DNA from: Desulfocapsa sp. | GTDB lineage: Bacteria; Desulfobacterota; Desulfobulbia; Desulfobulbales; Desulfocapsaceae | Reading direction: 5' to 3' | DNA length: 7,342 bases | Assembly (NCBI GenBank): GCA_029934915.1 | Contig: JAOZLI010000107.1 | Coordinates: 1-7,342 of the forward strand | Translations under genes and position numbers: made by a program | Notes under the pieces: model-generated | The model's input: the letters and a program-made list of their open reading frames with translations, nothing else | Told to the model about the DNA's origin: nothing | Database searches by the model: none | In this document: positions 1 through 6,387 of the stretch, in pieces | How the letters are laid out: the number at the start of each line of letters is the position of its first letter | How positions within the stretch are numbered: position 1 is the first letter of the stretch

Positions 1-1094
1 GTTATCGGCCACTGTAGACTCTGCCATTTGAGGGTGACGTCAAGCTGTTGCTCCATATCCGCAGTTCCTGCAAGATCAAGAACTGCAGGAGTGTCCAGAT
101 GTTTTAAATTGAAACCATTGATTTGTATAAGAAGAGAGTCCAGGTTTACCATAAGATCAAGATCAGCATCCCAGTTGACATAGGATTCTTCGCTGTCACG
201 CATGCTGAGTTGAGCTGTCGCGTCAAGTTGCTGCAAGTTACCAGTGCTTTTTATCGTTCCTTCAAGGGTTCCTGGAACTTCAGGGCTGAAGGTCTTGGGT
301 TGCAGTTTCAGGACATGAAGAGTCATATCCCATGCCAGCGCATTGAGTACATTGTGTAGCGTCCCCTGCAGATCGGCGTCTATATCGCCACGAAGTTCTT
401 CTTTAATGGAAAGATTTTGCAGATCACCTGTATAGTCTCCGTGTAGCGTTATTGCAGGATAGTCAGGGCTGAGTGTTTCAATGTCTGTGGTGAGTTCAAG
501 CGGGTAATTGCCTGTGGGAACTATTTGTCCCTGAGCTTTCACTGAACCTTCCGCCATGGTAACAGCCAATTGTTGAAGCTGTATACCGGTGCTGTCCCAA
601 TAAAGTGCAAGGCCTGCATGTTTAACGATGAGAGGCTTGGCCTCAGCAGACGAACGAAATGTCACATTGTTGATTGCAATTTTTTCGATGGTGATTGTAA
701 TGGGAAGGTTTAGTTCCGGCAGACTAATTGGGGCGCTGGGCTCTGGGGGTGGTTTGGGTGCCCCGGGAATGGCAGTATAAGAAATATTGTCAGCACTCAA
801 TTCAAGAATATGGAAATGAAGACGCAGCAGGTCGCTGCTTTTCCAGTCGAGGACAAGCTTGCCAAGTTCTGCCTTGCCGGTCGGATTATCAAAAACCAGA
901 TCTGTTATTTCGAGACGATCCAGAAGTGCGCCTGTGGCTGAAGCAATTGTCAGTTGACCATCCAGTTGCTTCTCGGCCTGAGAGATAATGAAATTTGTTC
1001 CACTTTGTGTGCCCAGTAGAAAAAAGACTCCGGCCATCAGCAGGAACAGAAAAGCAATGGAAAAAAAGGATATTCTGATAAACCATTTTTTCAC
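1..1094 (-). CDS. tamB: TamB N-terminal part (translocation and assembly module), runs off left edge
   Basis: The minus-strand frame is open from a GTG start at 1094 to the window edge: 364 codons plus two bases, no stop. TamB is the inner-membrane-anchored partner of TamA. It spans the periplasm as a long beta-groove and helps insert outer-membrane proteins or move lipid. Seen here: a lysine pair then a hydrophobic segment (about residues 5-28, key stretch ISFFSIAFLFLLMAG) acting as an uncleaved signal anchor; then the typical start of the family, with TNFIISQAEKQL near 33-44 and LLDRLEITDLVF near 58-69; a proline-rich stretch (about 110-131); then alternating short beta-type segments. Family members are usually over 1,000 residues, so most of the gene, including the conserved C-terminal DUF490 domain, lies outside. 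The start overlaps the tamA stop in GTGA and has GGAG seven bases upstream, which decides the GTG over the ATG at 1086, an out-of-frame codon. Assignment rests on position, anchor and sequence style; AsmA-like relatives are the alternative. Confidence 0.88.
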   Translation of the reverse strand, partial: MKKWFIRISFFSIAFLFLLMAGVFFLLGTQSGTNFIISQAEKQLDGQLTIASATGALLDRLEITDLVFDNPTGKAELGKLVLDWKSSDLLRLHFHILELSADNISYTAIPGAPKPPPEPSAPISLPELNLPITITIEKIAINNVTFRSSAEAKPLIVKHAGLALYWDSTGIQLQQLAVTMAEGSVKAQGQIVPTGNYPLELTTDIETLSPDYPAITLHGDYTGDLQNLSIKEELRGDIDADLQGTLHNVLNALAWDMTLHVLKLQPKTFSPEVPGTLEGTIKSTGNLQQLDATAQLSMRDSEESYVNWDADLDLMVNLDSLLIQINGFNLKHLDTPAVLDLAGTADMEQQLDVTLKWQSLQWPI

Positions 1095-2839
1095 AGTGTT
1101 GCTCCAAATCCGAGGTGGATACGACAGTCATTAATTGCAGGGCTTTCGCTTACCGGCCACGCCAGATCAATACGAAGCGATCCAAAGGGTGCAAGCCAGC
1201 GAAAACCAAATCCTGAGCCCACATACATTTTGTCCATTGTTTCATTATATGCATTTCCCGCATCGACAAAGACATCAAGAACCCAGGATTCTGCGACTCT
1301 TTGGTCATATTCAATACTTGCAGAAAACACCTGCTGGCCACCGACCACAATACCTTCGTCATCGGTGGGGCCGAGGGATTCGTACTTATAGCCACGAACG
1401 GAATTATCACCACCGGCAAAATATCTGAGCGATGTCGGATACACATCAAAATTATCAACCCAGGCAAGACCGATTTCCATACGGCTTGTGACTCTTCCAT
1501 TTTCTCCCAGTGCAAGGAGGTGTTGTCCTTTAAGATGCAGCCTGGTGAACGTTGTATCGGAGAAAAATTCTTCCCCAGCGCCACGAAGATCGGCAAAGAA
1601 AGAATGTCCTACACGGGGATACATGGACTCTTCTGTCTCTGTGATTCGGTAGGTCCCGCCAAGGGTGAGAAGGTTGGTGGCAACTTCCGGGTCATTTCCA
1701 ACCGTAAATCGTTCGTATGAAGCGAGAATAAAACCTTTGTAAAAATGGGTATCTTCAAGATTTCGTCGAACAAATGCAGTTTCAACCATCAGGGTATTGC
1801 TGTTCGTGTCGGGTGTCTCTTCATATTCATAACCTGTTGATGACACCCACCTGTCTGTGAGGGCTCTATGGACGGGAATGCTGTATTGTCCCAGCAATGT
1901 GCCTTCTTTTTGAGAAAGTTTCAGGTATATATCGGAGTAGTGCCCATGATGGTTGACTAATCGATTCTCCCAACGGGCAGAACCACGAATACCCACATCA
2001 GTCTCATAACCAAGCCCAAAAGAGAGCTTGTGTGGTGGGATGGGTTCCATTAGAACGTCCAGCGGGAGTTTCTTGTCCTGGGCTTGTCCAAATTGGGGGG
2101 TTAGGGTGACCTCCTGCGCATAGTTGGAGGCGATCAGGTTTTGCTGGAATTCCAGGAGGGAATCGTGTGAGTAAGGCTCACCCTCTTTAATAGTAATATA
2201 TTTTTGCAGGAGGTTCGGATCAAGGAAATCCTGTATAAATGTAATCTCACCAAAGTAAAAGAGCGGGCCGGTATCCATCAGAAGGGTAATCTCGGCGCTG
2301 TTTTTTTCCAGATCCACAAGGACCTGGTTTTTGACGATCTTTGCCTTTGGATAGCCCTGGGAAAGAGCTAGTTTTAAAAAATTGCTCTTTGCAGCTTCAT
2401 ATTCAGCATGAATAAGAGTCTTATTGGACGTTGCTCTGTAATCTAGGATCGATTGTTCAAAAAGAGGATTTGATGCCCCCTCTCCCGTCCATTGTATATC
2501 CTTCCTGGAGACATGAACAGGTTCTCCTGCATCGATGTCGTAACGAGCTCTCCATCCATCATCTGTTTCTGTGAGGGTGGCTTGAATATCAGGAAGATAG
2601 TATCCGTAGGGTTGCAGGGCTGAACGAATTTCCTCGGGGGCTTGTCTATGGAGATCATGAACCCAGCGTACGGTAAGTTCCTCTTCGGTTTTGCTCTTTT
2701 CGATACCAAGAAAGGCAAGGACATTTGCCAGGAGAGGATCTTCGATTCCGGTAACGCTCACTTCCAGAGCGACCTTAGCAAAGGCTGAAATTGGAGAGAA
2801 TAAAAGCAGGGAACAAAATAGTGGTAGCAAAATACGCAT
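1091..2839 (-). CDS. tamA: TamA, Omp85-family outer-membrane barrel with three POTRA domains
   Basis: This is a 582-residue protein, close to E. coli TamA (577). Residues 1-21 form a signal peptide (hydrophobic LLPLFCSLLLF, cleavage after AFA). The periplasmic part, about 22-266, fits three POTRA repeats. From about 271 (KLSFGLGYETDVG) a 16-strand Omp85 barrel follows. Diagnostic motifs are the L6-loop VRGY at 481-484 inside RYFAGGDNSVRGY, the late-strand block GSGFGFRWLAPFG (541-553), and the final strand IHLGFGATL, which ends in Leu as E. coli TamA does. It sits in the outer membrane and pairs with TamB, encoded immediately downstream with a 4-bp overlap. The ATG at 2839 is chosen because it alone gives a signal peptide at the N-terminus; the frame stays open upstream to 3040 but that part would overlap the aminotransferase. 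Its ribosome site is weak (AAGA-like). A lone mature Cys lies at 572. BamA is unlikely, since that family has five POTRAs and about 800 residues. Confidence 0.93.
   Translation of the reverse strand: MRILLPLFCSLLLFSPISAFAKVALEVSVTGIEDPLLANVLAFLGIEKSKTEEELTVRWVHDLHRQAPEEIRSALQPYGYYLPDIQATLTETDDGWRARYDIDAGEPVHVSRKDIQWTGEGASNPLFEQSILDYRATSNKTLIHAEYEAAKSNFLKLALSQGYPKAKIVKNQVLVDLEKNSAEITLLMDTGPLFYFGEITFIQDFLDPNLLQKYITIKEGEPYSHDSLLEFQQNLIASNYAQEVTLTPQFGQAQDKKLPLDVLMEPIPPHKLSFGLGYETDVGIRGSARWENRLVNHHGHYSDIYLKLSQKEGTLLGQYSIPVHRALTDRWVSSTGYEYEETPDTNSNTLMVETAFVRRNLEDTHFYKGFILASYERFTVGNDPEVATNLLTLGGTYRITETEESMYPRVGHSFFADLRGAGEEFFSDTTFTRLHLKGQHLLALGENGRVTSRMEIGLAWVDNFDVYPTSLRYFAGGDNSVRGYKYESLGPTDDEGIVVGGQQVFSASIEYDQRVAESWVLDVFVDAGNAYNETMDKMYVGSGFGFRWLAPFGSLRIDLAWPVSESPAINDCRIHLGFGATL
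1102..1105 (-). promoter_or_regulatory. Ribosome binding site supporting the tamB GTG start
   Basis: GGAG on the minus strand, inside the last codons of tamA, seven bases before the GTG at 1094. With the GTGA start-stop overlap it points to coupled translation of the TamA-TamB pair. Confidence 0.6.
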
Positions 2840-2905
2840 GTTTCTTAATCTTTCAGCAAAATAGCAGCACCTGCCAAAATCATCACGCTCCCGCTTCTCT
2901 CGGAC

Positions 2906-2922
2906 AGCACTCCTAAAGTGCT
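2906..2922 (-). repeat. 6-bp perfect inverted repeat over the aminotransferase stop codon
   Basis: AGCACT and AGTGCT face each other across a five-base loop, with the aminotransferase TAG partly in the loop. No T-run follows on the minus strand (the next bases are GTCCGAG), so it does not look like an intrinsic terminator. It could be a small mRNA structure between the aminotransferase and tamA, or chance. Confidence 0.4.
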
Positions 2923-4100
2923 TTGGCCTTGGCAATGGCATTCTTAAAGGCTTGTCCTGAGCCTGCAATGACTGAATCAGGAACACAAAATGCCAGACGA
3001 AAATATCCAGGTGCACCAAAGCCCTGTCCGGGGACGGCAAGAATTTTTTCTTCCTGCAGGATGGCGCAGAATTTTACATCATCTGCAATGGGAGATTTTG
3101 GAAAAACGTAAAAAGCCCCTTTTGGAGGGACAAAATCATATCCGGCTTCTTCAAGAATTTTACAGAATGTTTCACGCCTTTCCACATAAATGGAGTTGTC
3201 GACACTTGCATCCTGCAGTTCTGCCACTACGCGTTGCATAAGGGCCGGTGCATTAACAAATCCAAGGATTCTGTTGGCCAGAGTGAGAGCGTTAAGCAGA
3301 GCTCCTTTGTCGAAAATATCAGGATGAACTGCAAGGTATCCAATTCGCTCACCGGGAAGGGAGAGATCCTTGGAATATGAGGAGAGCACGATGGAATTTT
3401 TGGTGGCCTGGAGGACACTGCCCACAACATTATTATCAAAGATTATTTTACGATAGGGCTCATCAGCCAGCATGTAAATTGTGGTCTTGAGTTCTTCGCC
3501 TTTTTTGTCAAGGAGAGCACCCAGAGCGTTTAATGACTCCTGAGAATAAATTTGTCCCGTTGGGTTGTTGGGCGAGTTAATGATGATGGCTTTGGTTTTA
3601 TCGGAGATAGCAGCTTCAATCGCATCGAGATCAAGGTTGAAATCTTTGTCGGTCTGCACGATTTTGGTGCATCCGCCATGGTTATCCACATAAAAATTGT
3701 ATTCCACAAAGAAAGGCGCCAGAATAATGACCTCTTCTCCAGGATTGAGCAGCGCTTTCATTACAATATTCAAAGCCCCTGCAGCACCGCAGGTCATAAG
3801 CATATCGCCATGGAAAACTTCAACACCCTGTTCCTTGGACATTTTGCCAGCGAGTGCTTCACGTACCCATGGATACCCGCCATTGGGCATATAGGCATGT
3901 ACCATTGGAGATTGATCATTAACGATTTCTTTAATGGCCTTGTCAAACTCGGGTGGTGGTGGTACATCAGGGTTGCCCAGACTGAAATCAAAAACATTAT
4001 CAGCACCAAACTCAGCTTTCATCTTGGCACCCTCTTCGAACATCTTACGAATCCAGGATGATTTTTCTGCAAAAGTGCGCATTTTTGTTGAGATAGTCAT
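2913..4100 (-). CDS. PLP-dependent class I/II aminotransferase (fold type I, AspC-like)
   Basis: A complete 395-residue protein, normal length for a fold-type I aminotransferase. The enzyme moves an amino group between an amino acid and a 2-oxo acid in the cytoplasm using pyridoxal phosphate. Visible landmarks: FSLGNPDVPPP near 39-50 (substrate-end loop), CGAAGALN (104-111, cofactor phosphate region), SPNNPTG (176-182) with the PLP-contacting Asn179, DEPYRKI (213-219) with Asp213 for the pyridine nitrogen and Tyr216, SYSKDLSLPGERIGY (241-255) with Lys244 as the Schiff-base lysine and Arg252 for the phosphate, and RLAF with Arg368 as the likely substrate carboxylate clamp. All key residues are present, so it should be active. 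The ATG at 4100 has AAGGAG nine bases upstream. It lies 41 bp after the J-protein gene and 73 bp before tamA, in the same direction. Aspartate or another common amino acid is a reasonable substrate guess, but the sequence alone does not fix it. Confidence 0.9.
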   Translation of the reverse strand: MTISTKMRTFAEKSSWIRKMFEEGAKMKAEFGADNVFDFSLGNPDVPPPPEFDKAIKEIVNDQSPMVHAYMPNGGYPWVREALAGKMSKEQGVEVFHGDMLMTCGAAGALNIVMKALLNPGEEVIILAPFFVEYNFYVDNHGGCTKIVQTDKDFNLDLDAIEAAISDKTKAIIINSPNNPTGQIYSQESLNALGALLDKKGEELKTTIYMLADEPYRKIIFDNNVVGSVLQATKNSIVLSSYSKDLSLPGERIGYLAVHPDIFDKGALLNALTLANRILGFVNAPALMQRVVAELQDASVDNSIYVERRETFCKILEEAGYDFVPPKGAFYVFPKSPIADDVKFCAILQEEKILAVPGQGFGAPGYFRLAFCVPDSVIAGSGQAFKNAIAKAKAL

Positions 4101-4109
4101 TATATGATA

Positions 4110-4115
4110 CTCCTT
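4110..4115 (-). promoter_or_regulatory. Ribosome binding site of the aminotransferase
   Basis: AAGGAG on the minus strand, nine bases before the ATG at 4100. It is among the strongest Shine-Dalgarno matches in the minus-strand group, and supports independent translation initiation of this gene within the run. Confidence 0.7.
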
Positions 4116-4141
4116 GGTCTATGGGGTTGGTTTGTCAAAAG

Positions 4142-4969
4142 TTATTTCTTCTTAAAGAAATCGTATGCTCCATTGATTTCTTTCATTTTCTCTTCTGCAA
4201 CAGATCTAAATTCCTCACCCAGATGTCGAACTTTATCAGGATGATATTTCATACTTAATTTACGGTATGCTCGTTTGATCTCATCCTTGTCTGCTCCAGG
4301 TTGAAGTCCAAGAATAGCATAGTATTGATCCGCACTGTTTTGCGAAGTTCCTGCATGATACTGCTGGCCATATTTATACTTGGCTTCGATTGTTCGTTTA
4401 TCATAATCTGTTATTTGCAGATAGTTCGCAATATCCCGAGCCATTTTAAGCTCAGCTTCGGGAACAGTAGCTTTGGTGTATAAAACCTGAAAGACCAATT
4501 CCAGCAGGATCAGTCGCGGTTCATAGGCAAAGGTGTTACGAAATTCAAGGAGCAGGCTTTCCATGGATTGCGTTGAGTCGACGGCTTCTTTGATGAGTTC
4601 CTTGACCCAGTACATCTTTGTCTGATCATAGCGCAGGTTCTGCTGAAAGAAGCGATGGATGGTGGAGACTTCTTCTTTGCTGACGACTCCATCCATCTTG
4701 GCAATGCTGATAAGAATTTGTACAAGAAGCCAGACAAAACGATTGTGGCTTTCCGTTTGGGATGCTTCATAGGTGGAGATCTTTTTCTTTACCCAGTACG
4801 AAAATCCCCAGAAGAGTCCGATAAAAATAAGAATTCCGGCAATTCCGGAATAGATCAGGACTCCAAGGAAATTGAGTAATCCGGAAAATCCTCCGGTGAG
4901 TAGACTGAAAAGAAGGATAATAAGAAGGCAGCCGCCGCATCCGGGCTGTTCGCGTCGTTGGTATTGCAT
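4142..4969 (-). CDS. djlA: DjlA-type membrane-anchored J-protein (TM + TerB-like + C-terminal J domain)
   Basis: A 275-residue protein with the architecture and size of E. coli DjlA (271). A short polar N-terminus with a CGGC motif (Cys11, Cys14) leads into two hydrophobic stretches (about 15-38 and 40-60, glycine-rich), ended by WVKKK. A helical TerB-like domain follows (about 77-190, with the acidic [11 protein letters not shown] at 90-100 typical of TerB/DjlA proteins). The J domain occupies about 215-275: [20 protein letters not shown], then the HPD triad at 243-245 that stimulates DnaK ATP hydrolysis, then [12 protein letters not shown]. The protein should recruit DnaK to the cytoplasmic face of the inner membrane. 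It begins six bases after the ftsY stop with no clear Shine-Dalgarno in the gap, so coupled translation with ftsY is likely. In E. coli overexpressed DjlA activates the Rcs envelope-stress pathway; whether that applies here is unknown. One hydrophobic segment rather than two is possible. Confidence 0.85.
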   Translation of the reverse strand: MQYQRREQPGCGGCLLIILLFSLLTGGFSGLLNFLGVLIYSGIAGILIFIGLFWGFSYWVKKKISTYEASQTESHNRFVWLLVQILISIAKMDGVVSKEEVSTIHRFFQQNLRYDQTKMYWVKELIKEAVDSTQSMESLLLEFRNTFAYEPRLILLELVFQVLYTKATVPEAELKMARDIANYLQITDYDKRTIEAKYKYGQQYHAGTSQNSADQYYAILGLQPGADKDEIKRAYRKLSMKYHPDKVRHLGEEFRSVAEEKMKEINGAYDFFKKK

Positions 4970-4975
4970 GGTATT

Positions 4976-6043
4976 CTATTTATATTGTTCTTCGCCAAAG
5001 AGGGCATCGATAAATTCGTCGGCATCAAAATCACGCAGATCATCAATCTGCTCGCCAATACCGATAAATCGAATGGGGATTTTTAATTCTCGACAGATAT
5101 TGGCTACAATTCCGCCTTTTGCTGTGCCATCGAGCTTAGTGAGGGCAAGGCCAGTGATTCCGACGGCCTCGTTAAAGAGTTTTGCCTGAGAAACGGCATT
5201 TTGACCAGTGGTCGCATCGAGTACAAGCATGATTTCATGAGGGGCGCCATCAAGTCGTTTCCCCATAACACGTGTAATCTTTTTCAGCTCTTCCATCAGG
5301 TTGACCTGGGTATGTAGTCTACCGGCTGTGTCGACGATTACCACGTCATATTTTCCTGCAACGGCTTTGTCCATGGCATCAAAGGCAACCGCTGAAGGAT
5401 CTGCACCTTCCTCTTTTGTTACGATATCAACTTCATTGCGCTCAGCCCAGATTGTGAGTTGCTGTACAGCGGCGGCGCGAAAGGTATCTGCGGCCACAAG
5501 TAACACGGACTGACCGGAGCGCTTGAACTTCTTAGTAATTTTTCCGATGGTTGTGGTTTTACCCACACCATTTACACCAACCACCATGATAACGAAAGGA
5601 CCTGTGCCTGGCATAACCAATTCTGCTGGCTGATCTGATTCTGTAATATAGGAGCGGAGTTTTTCTTTGAGGACTTTTTTAAGAGCAGTGGGATCCGAGA
5701 GAGAATCGCGCTTAACTTTCTTTCTGGCATCATCCAGAATGTCCATTACTGTTGCAACGCCCAAATCCGCGGTAATCAGGATCTCTTCTAACTCATCGAA
5801 AAGGTCTGCATCAATCTCTTTTTTCCCAAGAAACAGACTGTCCATACGATGAACCAGTGACTCTTTGGTTTTTCCAAGGCGTGAAGAAAGGCGGTGAAAC
5901 ATAGAACCTGAAGAAGATGGCTCTGTTGTTTCTTCTGTAGCAACAGGTGCAGAGATCTCAGGCACCGCTACTTGTTGTGTTTCGCTTTTTTGTATTTCTT
6001 CTTCGTCAGTTTTGGAAAATTTTTTCTTAAACCATCCTAACAT
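4976..6043 (-). CDS. ftsY: FtsY, signal recognition particle receptor GTPase
   Basis: A 355-residue SRP-receptor GTPase. It binds the membrane, docks Ffh-4.5S RNA-ribosome complexes through a GTP-dependent heterodimer, and hands nascent chains to SecYEG. The N-terminus MLGWFKKKF is a basic, amphipathic membrane-targeting helix; a short acidic A region (to about 45) follows, then the N domain helical bundle (about 50-140, with LFDELEEILITADLG at 82-96). The G domain motifs are complete: G1 GVNGVGKTT (156-164), DTFRAAA (186-192), G3 DTAGR (238-242), G4 TKLDGTAKGG (302-311) and closing loop GIGE (328-331). The DTFRAAAVQQL form and C-terminal DLRDFDADEFIDALF fit FtsY rather than Ffh, which would carry a methionine-rich M domain. 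The ATG at 6043 is chosen because AAGGA lies seven bases upstream and the basic helix then starts the protein; the frame remains open upstream to a TTG at 6091. It is the first gene of the minus-strand run. Confidence 0.96.
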   Translation of the reverse strand: MLGWFKKKFSKTDEEEIQKSETQQVAVPEISAPVATEETTEPSSSGSMFHRLSSRLGKTKESLVHRMDSLFLGKKEIDADLFDELEEILITADLGVATVMDILDDARKKVKRDSLSDPTALKKVLKEKLRSYITESDQPAELVMPGTGPFVIMVVGVNGVGKTTTIGKITKKFKRSGQSVLLVAADTFRAAAVQQLTIWAERNEVDIVTKEEGADPSAVAFDAMDKAVAGKYDVVIVDTAGRLHTQVNLMEELKKITRVMGKRLDGAPHEIMLVLDATTGQNAVSQAKLFNEAVGITGLALTKLDGTAKGGIVANICRELKIPIRFIGIGEQIDDLRDFDADEFIDALFGEEQYK

Positions 6044-6050
6044 ACAGCTT

Positions 6051-6055
6051 TCCTT
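6051..6055 (-). promoter_or_regulatory. Ribosome binding site that fixes the ftsY start
   Basis: AAGGA on the minus strand with a seven-base spacer to the ATG at 6043. This favours 6043 over the in-frame ATG at 6058, which overlaps the motif, and over the TTG at 6091. Confidence 0.75.
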
Positions 6056-6073
6056 CATTGATAATTTGCAGCT

Positions 6074-6095
6074 TACTTTGAAAAATGTCAAAGTA
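6074..6095. repeat. Perfect 8-bp inverted repeat in the ftsY leader
   Basis: TACTTTGA and TCAAAGTA pair exactly across a six-base loop (AAAATG on the plus strand). It lies 31-52 bases before the ftsY ATG. On the minus strand the right arm and loop include TTGACA (6091-6086), a perfect -35 consensus, but the best hexamer 17 bases later, CAAATT, is a weak -10 and would start transcripts at the Shine-Dalgarno. It may be an mRNA hairpin in the leader or a dimeric repressor operator; the sequence cannot say which. Confidence 0.55.
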
Positions 6096-6105
6096 TCTGT
6101 CGTAT

Positions 6106-6120
6106 ATGCCCTTGAGGCAT
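6106..6120. repeat. Short inverted repeat ATGCC-N5-GGCAT in the ftsY leader
   Basis: Five paired bases around the loop CTTGA. It sits just upstream of the 8-bp repeat, and both fall between the proposed ftsY promoter and the start codon. The stem is short, so chance is possible. Confidence 0.35.
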
Positions 6121-6136
6121 CAGATGCAAACTTTCC

Positions 6137-6165
6137 ATATTACGCATAGATCAACAAGAAAGCAA
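6137..6165 (-). promoter_or_regulatory. Candidate sigma70-type promoter of the ftsY run
   Basis: On the minus strand TTGCTT (6165-6160) and TAATAT (6142-6137) are separated by exactly 17 bases. The -35 matches consensus at three of six positions and the -10 at four of six. Transcription would start near 6130, giving a leader of roughly 87 bases that holds both inverted repeats. No experimental support is available from the sequence. Confidence 0.35.
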
Positions 6166-6222
6166 TAGGAACAGCTCTTTTTACCCGTTTCCAGGGTTAG
6201 AAAGGTTTTATTATCAGTGTTT

Positions 6223-6233
6223 TCCTGCCAGGA
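6223..6233. repeat. 11-bp near-palindrome TCCTG-C-CAGGA
   Basis: Two five-base arms around a single central base, in the middle of the divergent region. The compact dyad would suit a dimeric DNA-binding protein, but no second copy was noticed in this region and chance cannot be excluded. Confidence 0.3.
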
Positions 6234-6242
6234 TGATATCGA

Positions 6243-6268
6243 GCAGAGGAAAATATTTGCTTTTCTGC
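6243..6268. repeat. Imperfect hairpin with a GG bulge upstream of mrp
   Basis: GCAGA and AAAA (interrupted by GG) pair with TTTTCTGC, leaving the loop TATTTGC. Eight pairs form in total. It overlaps the weaker mrp promoter candidate (TTGCTT at 6257), so it could affect initiation if real. Confidence 0.3.
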
Positions 6269-6316
6269 AGAACAGCATTAATGTATGGCATTGTTAAAAA
6301 CTGTTTAAGGAAATCA

Positions 6317-6345
6317 TTGATTTTCTGGATGGGATTTTCCATAAA
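6317..6345 (+). promoter_or_regulatory. Tentative promoter for mrp
   Basis: TTGATT (6317-6322) and CATAAA (6340-6345) lie 17 bases apart, each matching consensus at four of six positions. Transcription would start near 6352 with a leader of about 36 bases. Weaker rivals are TTGCTT-16-TAATGT (6257-6284) and TTTCCA-17-TTAAAT (6336-6364). The choice is uncertain in such A+T-rich DNA. Confidence 0.25.
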
Positions 6346-6377
6346 AAGGTAACGGATTTTAAATTATATATATTGTT

Positions 6378-6383
6378 GGAGGA
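6378..6383 (+). promoter_or_regulatory. Strong ribosome binding site of mrp
   Basis: GGAGGA, four bases before the ATG at 6388. It is a near-complete anti-16S match with a slightly short spacer and fixes the start so that the cysteine-containing N-terminus is included. Confidence 0.75.
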
Positions 6384-6387
6384 TGTT

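Larger units (their letters stand above)
6044..6387. other. Divergent intergenic region between ftsY and mrp
   Basis: This 344-bp stretch has no credible gene on either strand. Its left part holds the ftsY leader and promoter candidate. Its right part is A+T-rich, with an AT run (ATTATATATATT, 6363-6374) directly before the mrp ribosome site. It also contains the near-palindrome TCCTG-C-CAGGA (6223-6233) and a bulged hairpin, GCAGAggAAAA (6243-6253) against TTTTCTGC (6261-6268). I saw no tRNA, riboswitch or terminator signature that I could name. Confidence 0.7.

Noticed and set aside
123..359. 78-residue plus-strand open frame opposite tamB
   Set aside because: It lies inside the continuous TamB frame, has no ribosome site and no recognisable features.
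1150..1596. 148-residue minus-strand open frame inside tamA
   Set aside because: It is another frame of the same strand as the well-supported TamA barrel and shows no family features.
2906..2922. Intrinsic terminator after the aminotransferase
   Set aside because: The stem is only six pairs with no following T-run on the minus strand, so termination is not supported.
2840..3040. Upstream in-frame extension of tamA by 67 codons
   Set aside because: It overlaps the aminotransferase 3' end, has no family-like sequence, and would bury the clear signal peptide that begins at 2839.
3552..4061. 169-residue plus-strand open frame opposite the aminotransferase
   Set aside because: It lies wholly antisense to a complete enzyme with all catalytic motifs, and its composition looks like a mirror of that gene, with no recognisable domain.
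6044..6091. Upstream extension of ftsY from a TTG at 6091
   Set aside because: The added 16 residues are not FtsY-like, the extension runs through the inverted repeat, and the good ribosome site is placed for the ATG at 6043.
6363..6374. AT dinucleotide run as a repeat element or origin signal
   Set aside because: It is too short for a meaningful repeat, and no DnaA-box cluster was seen around it; it fits ordinary A+T-rich promoter DNA.
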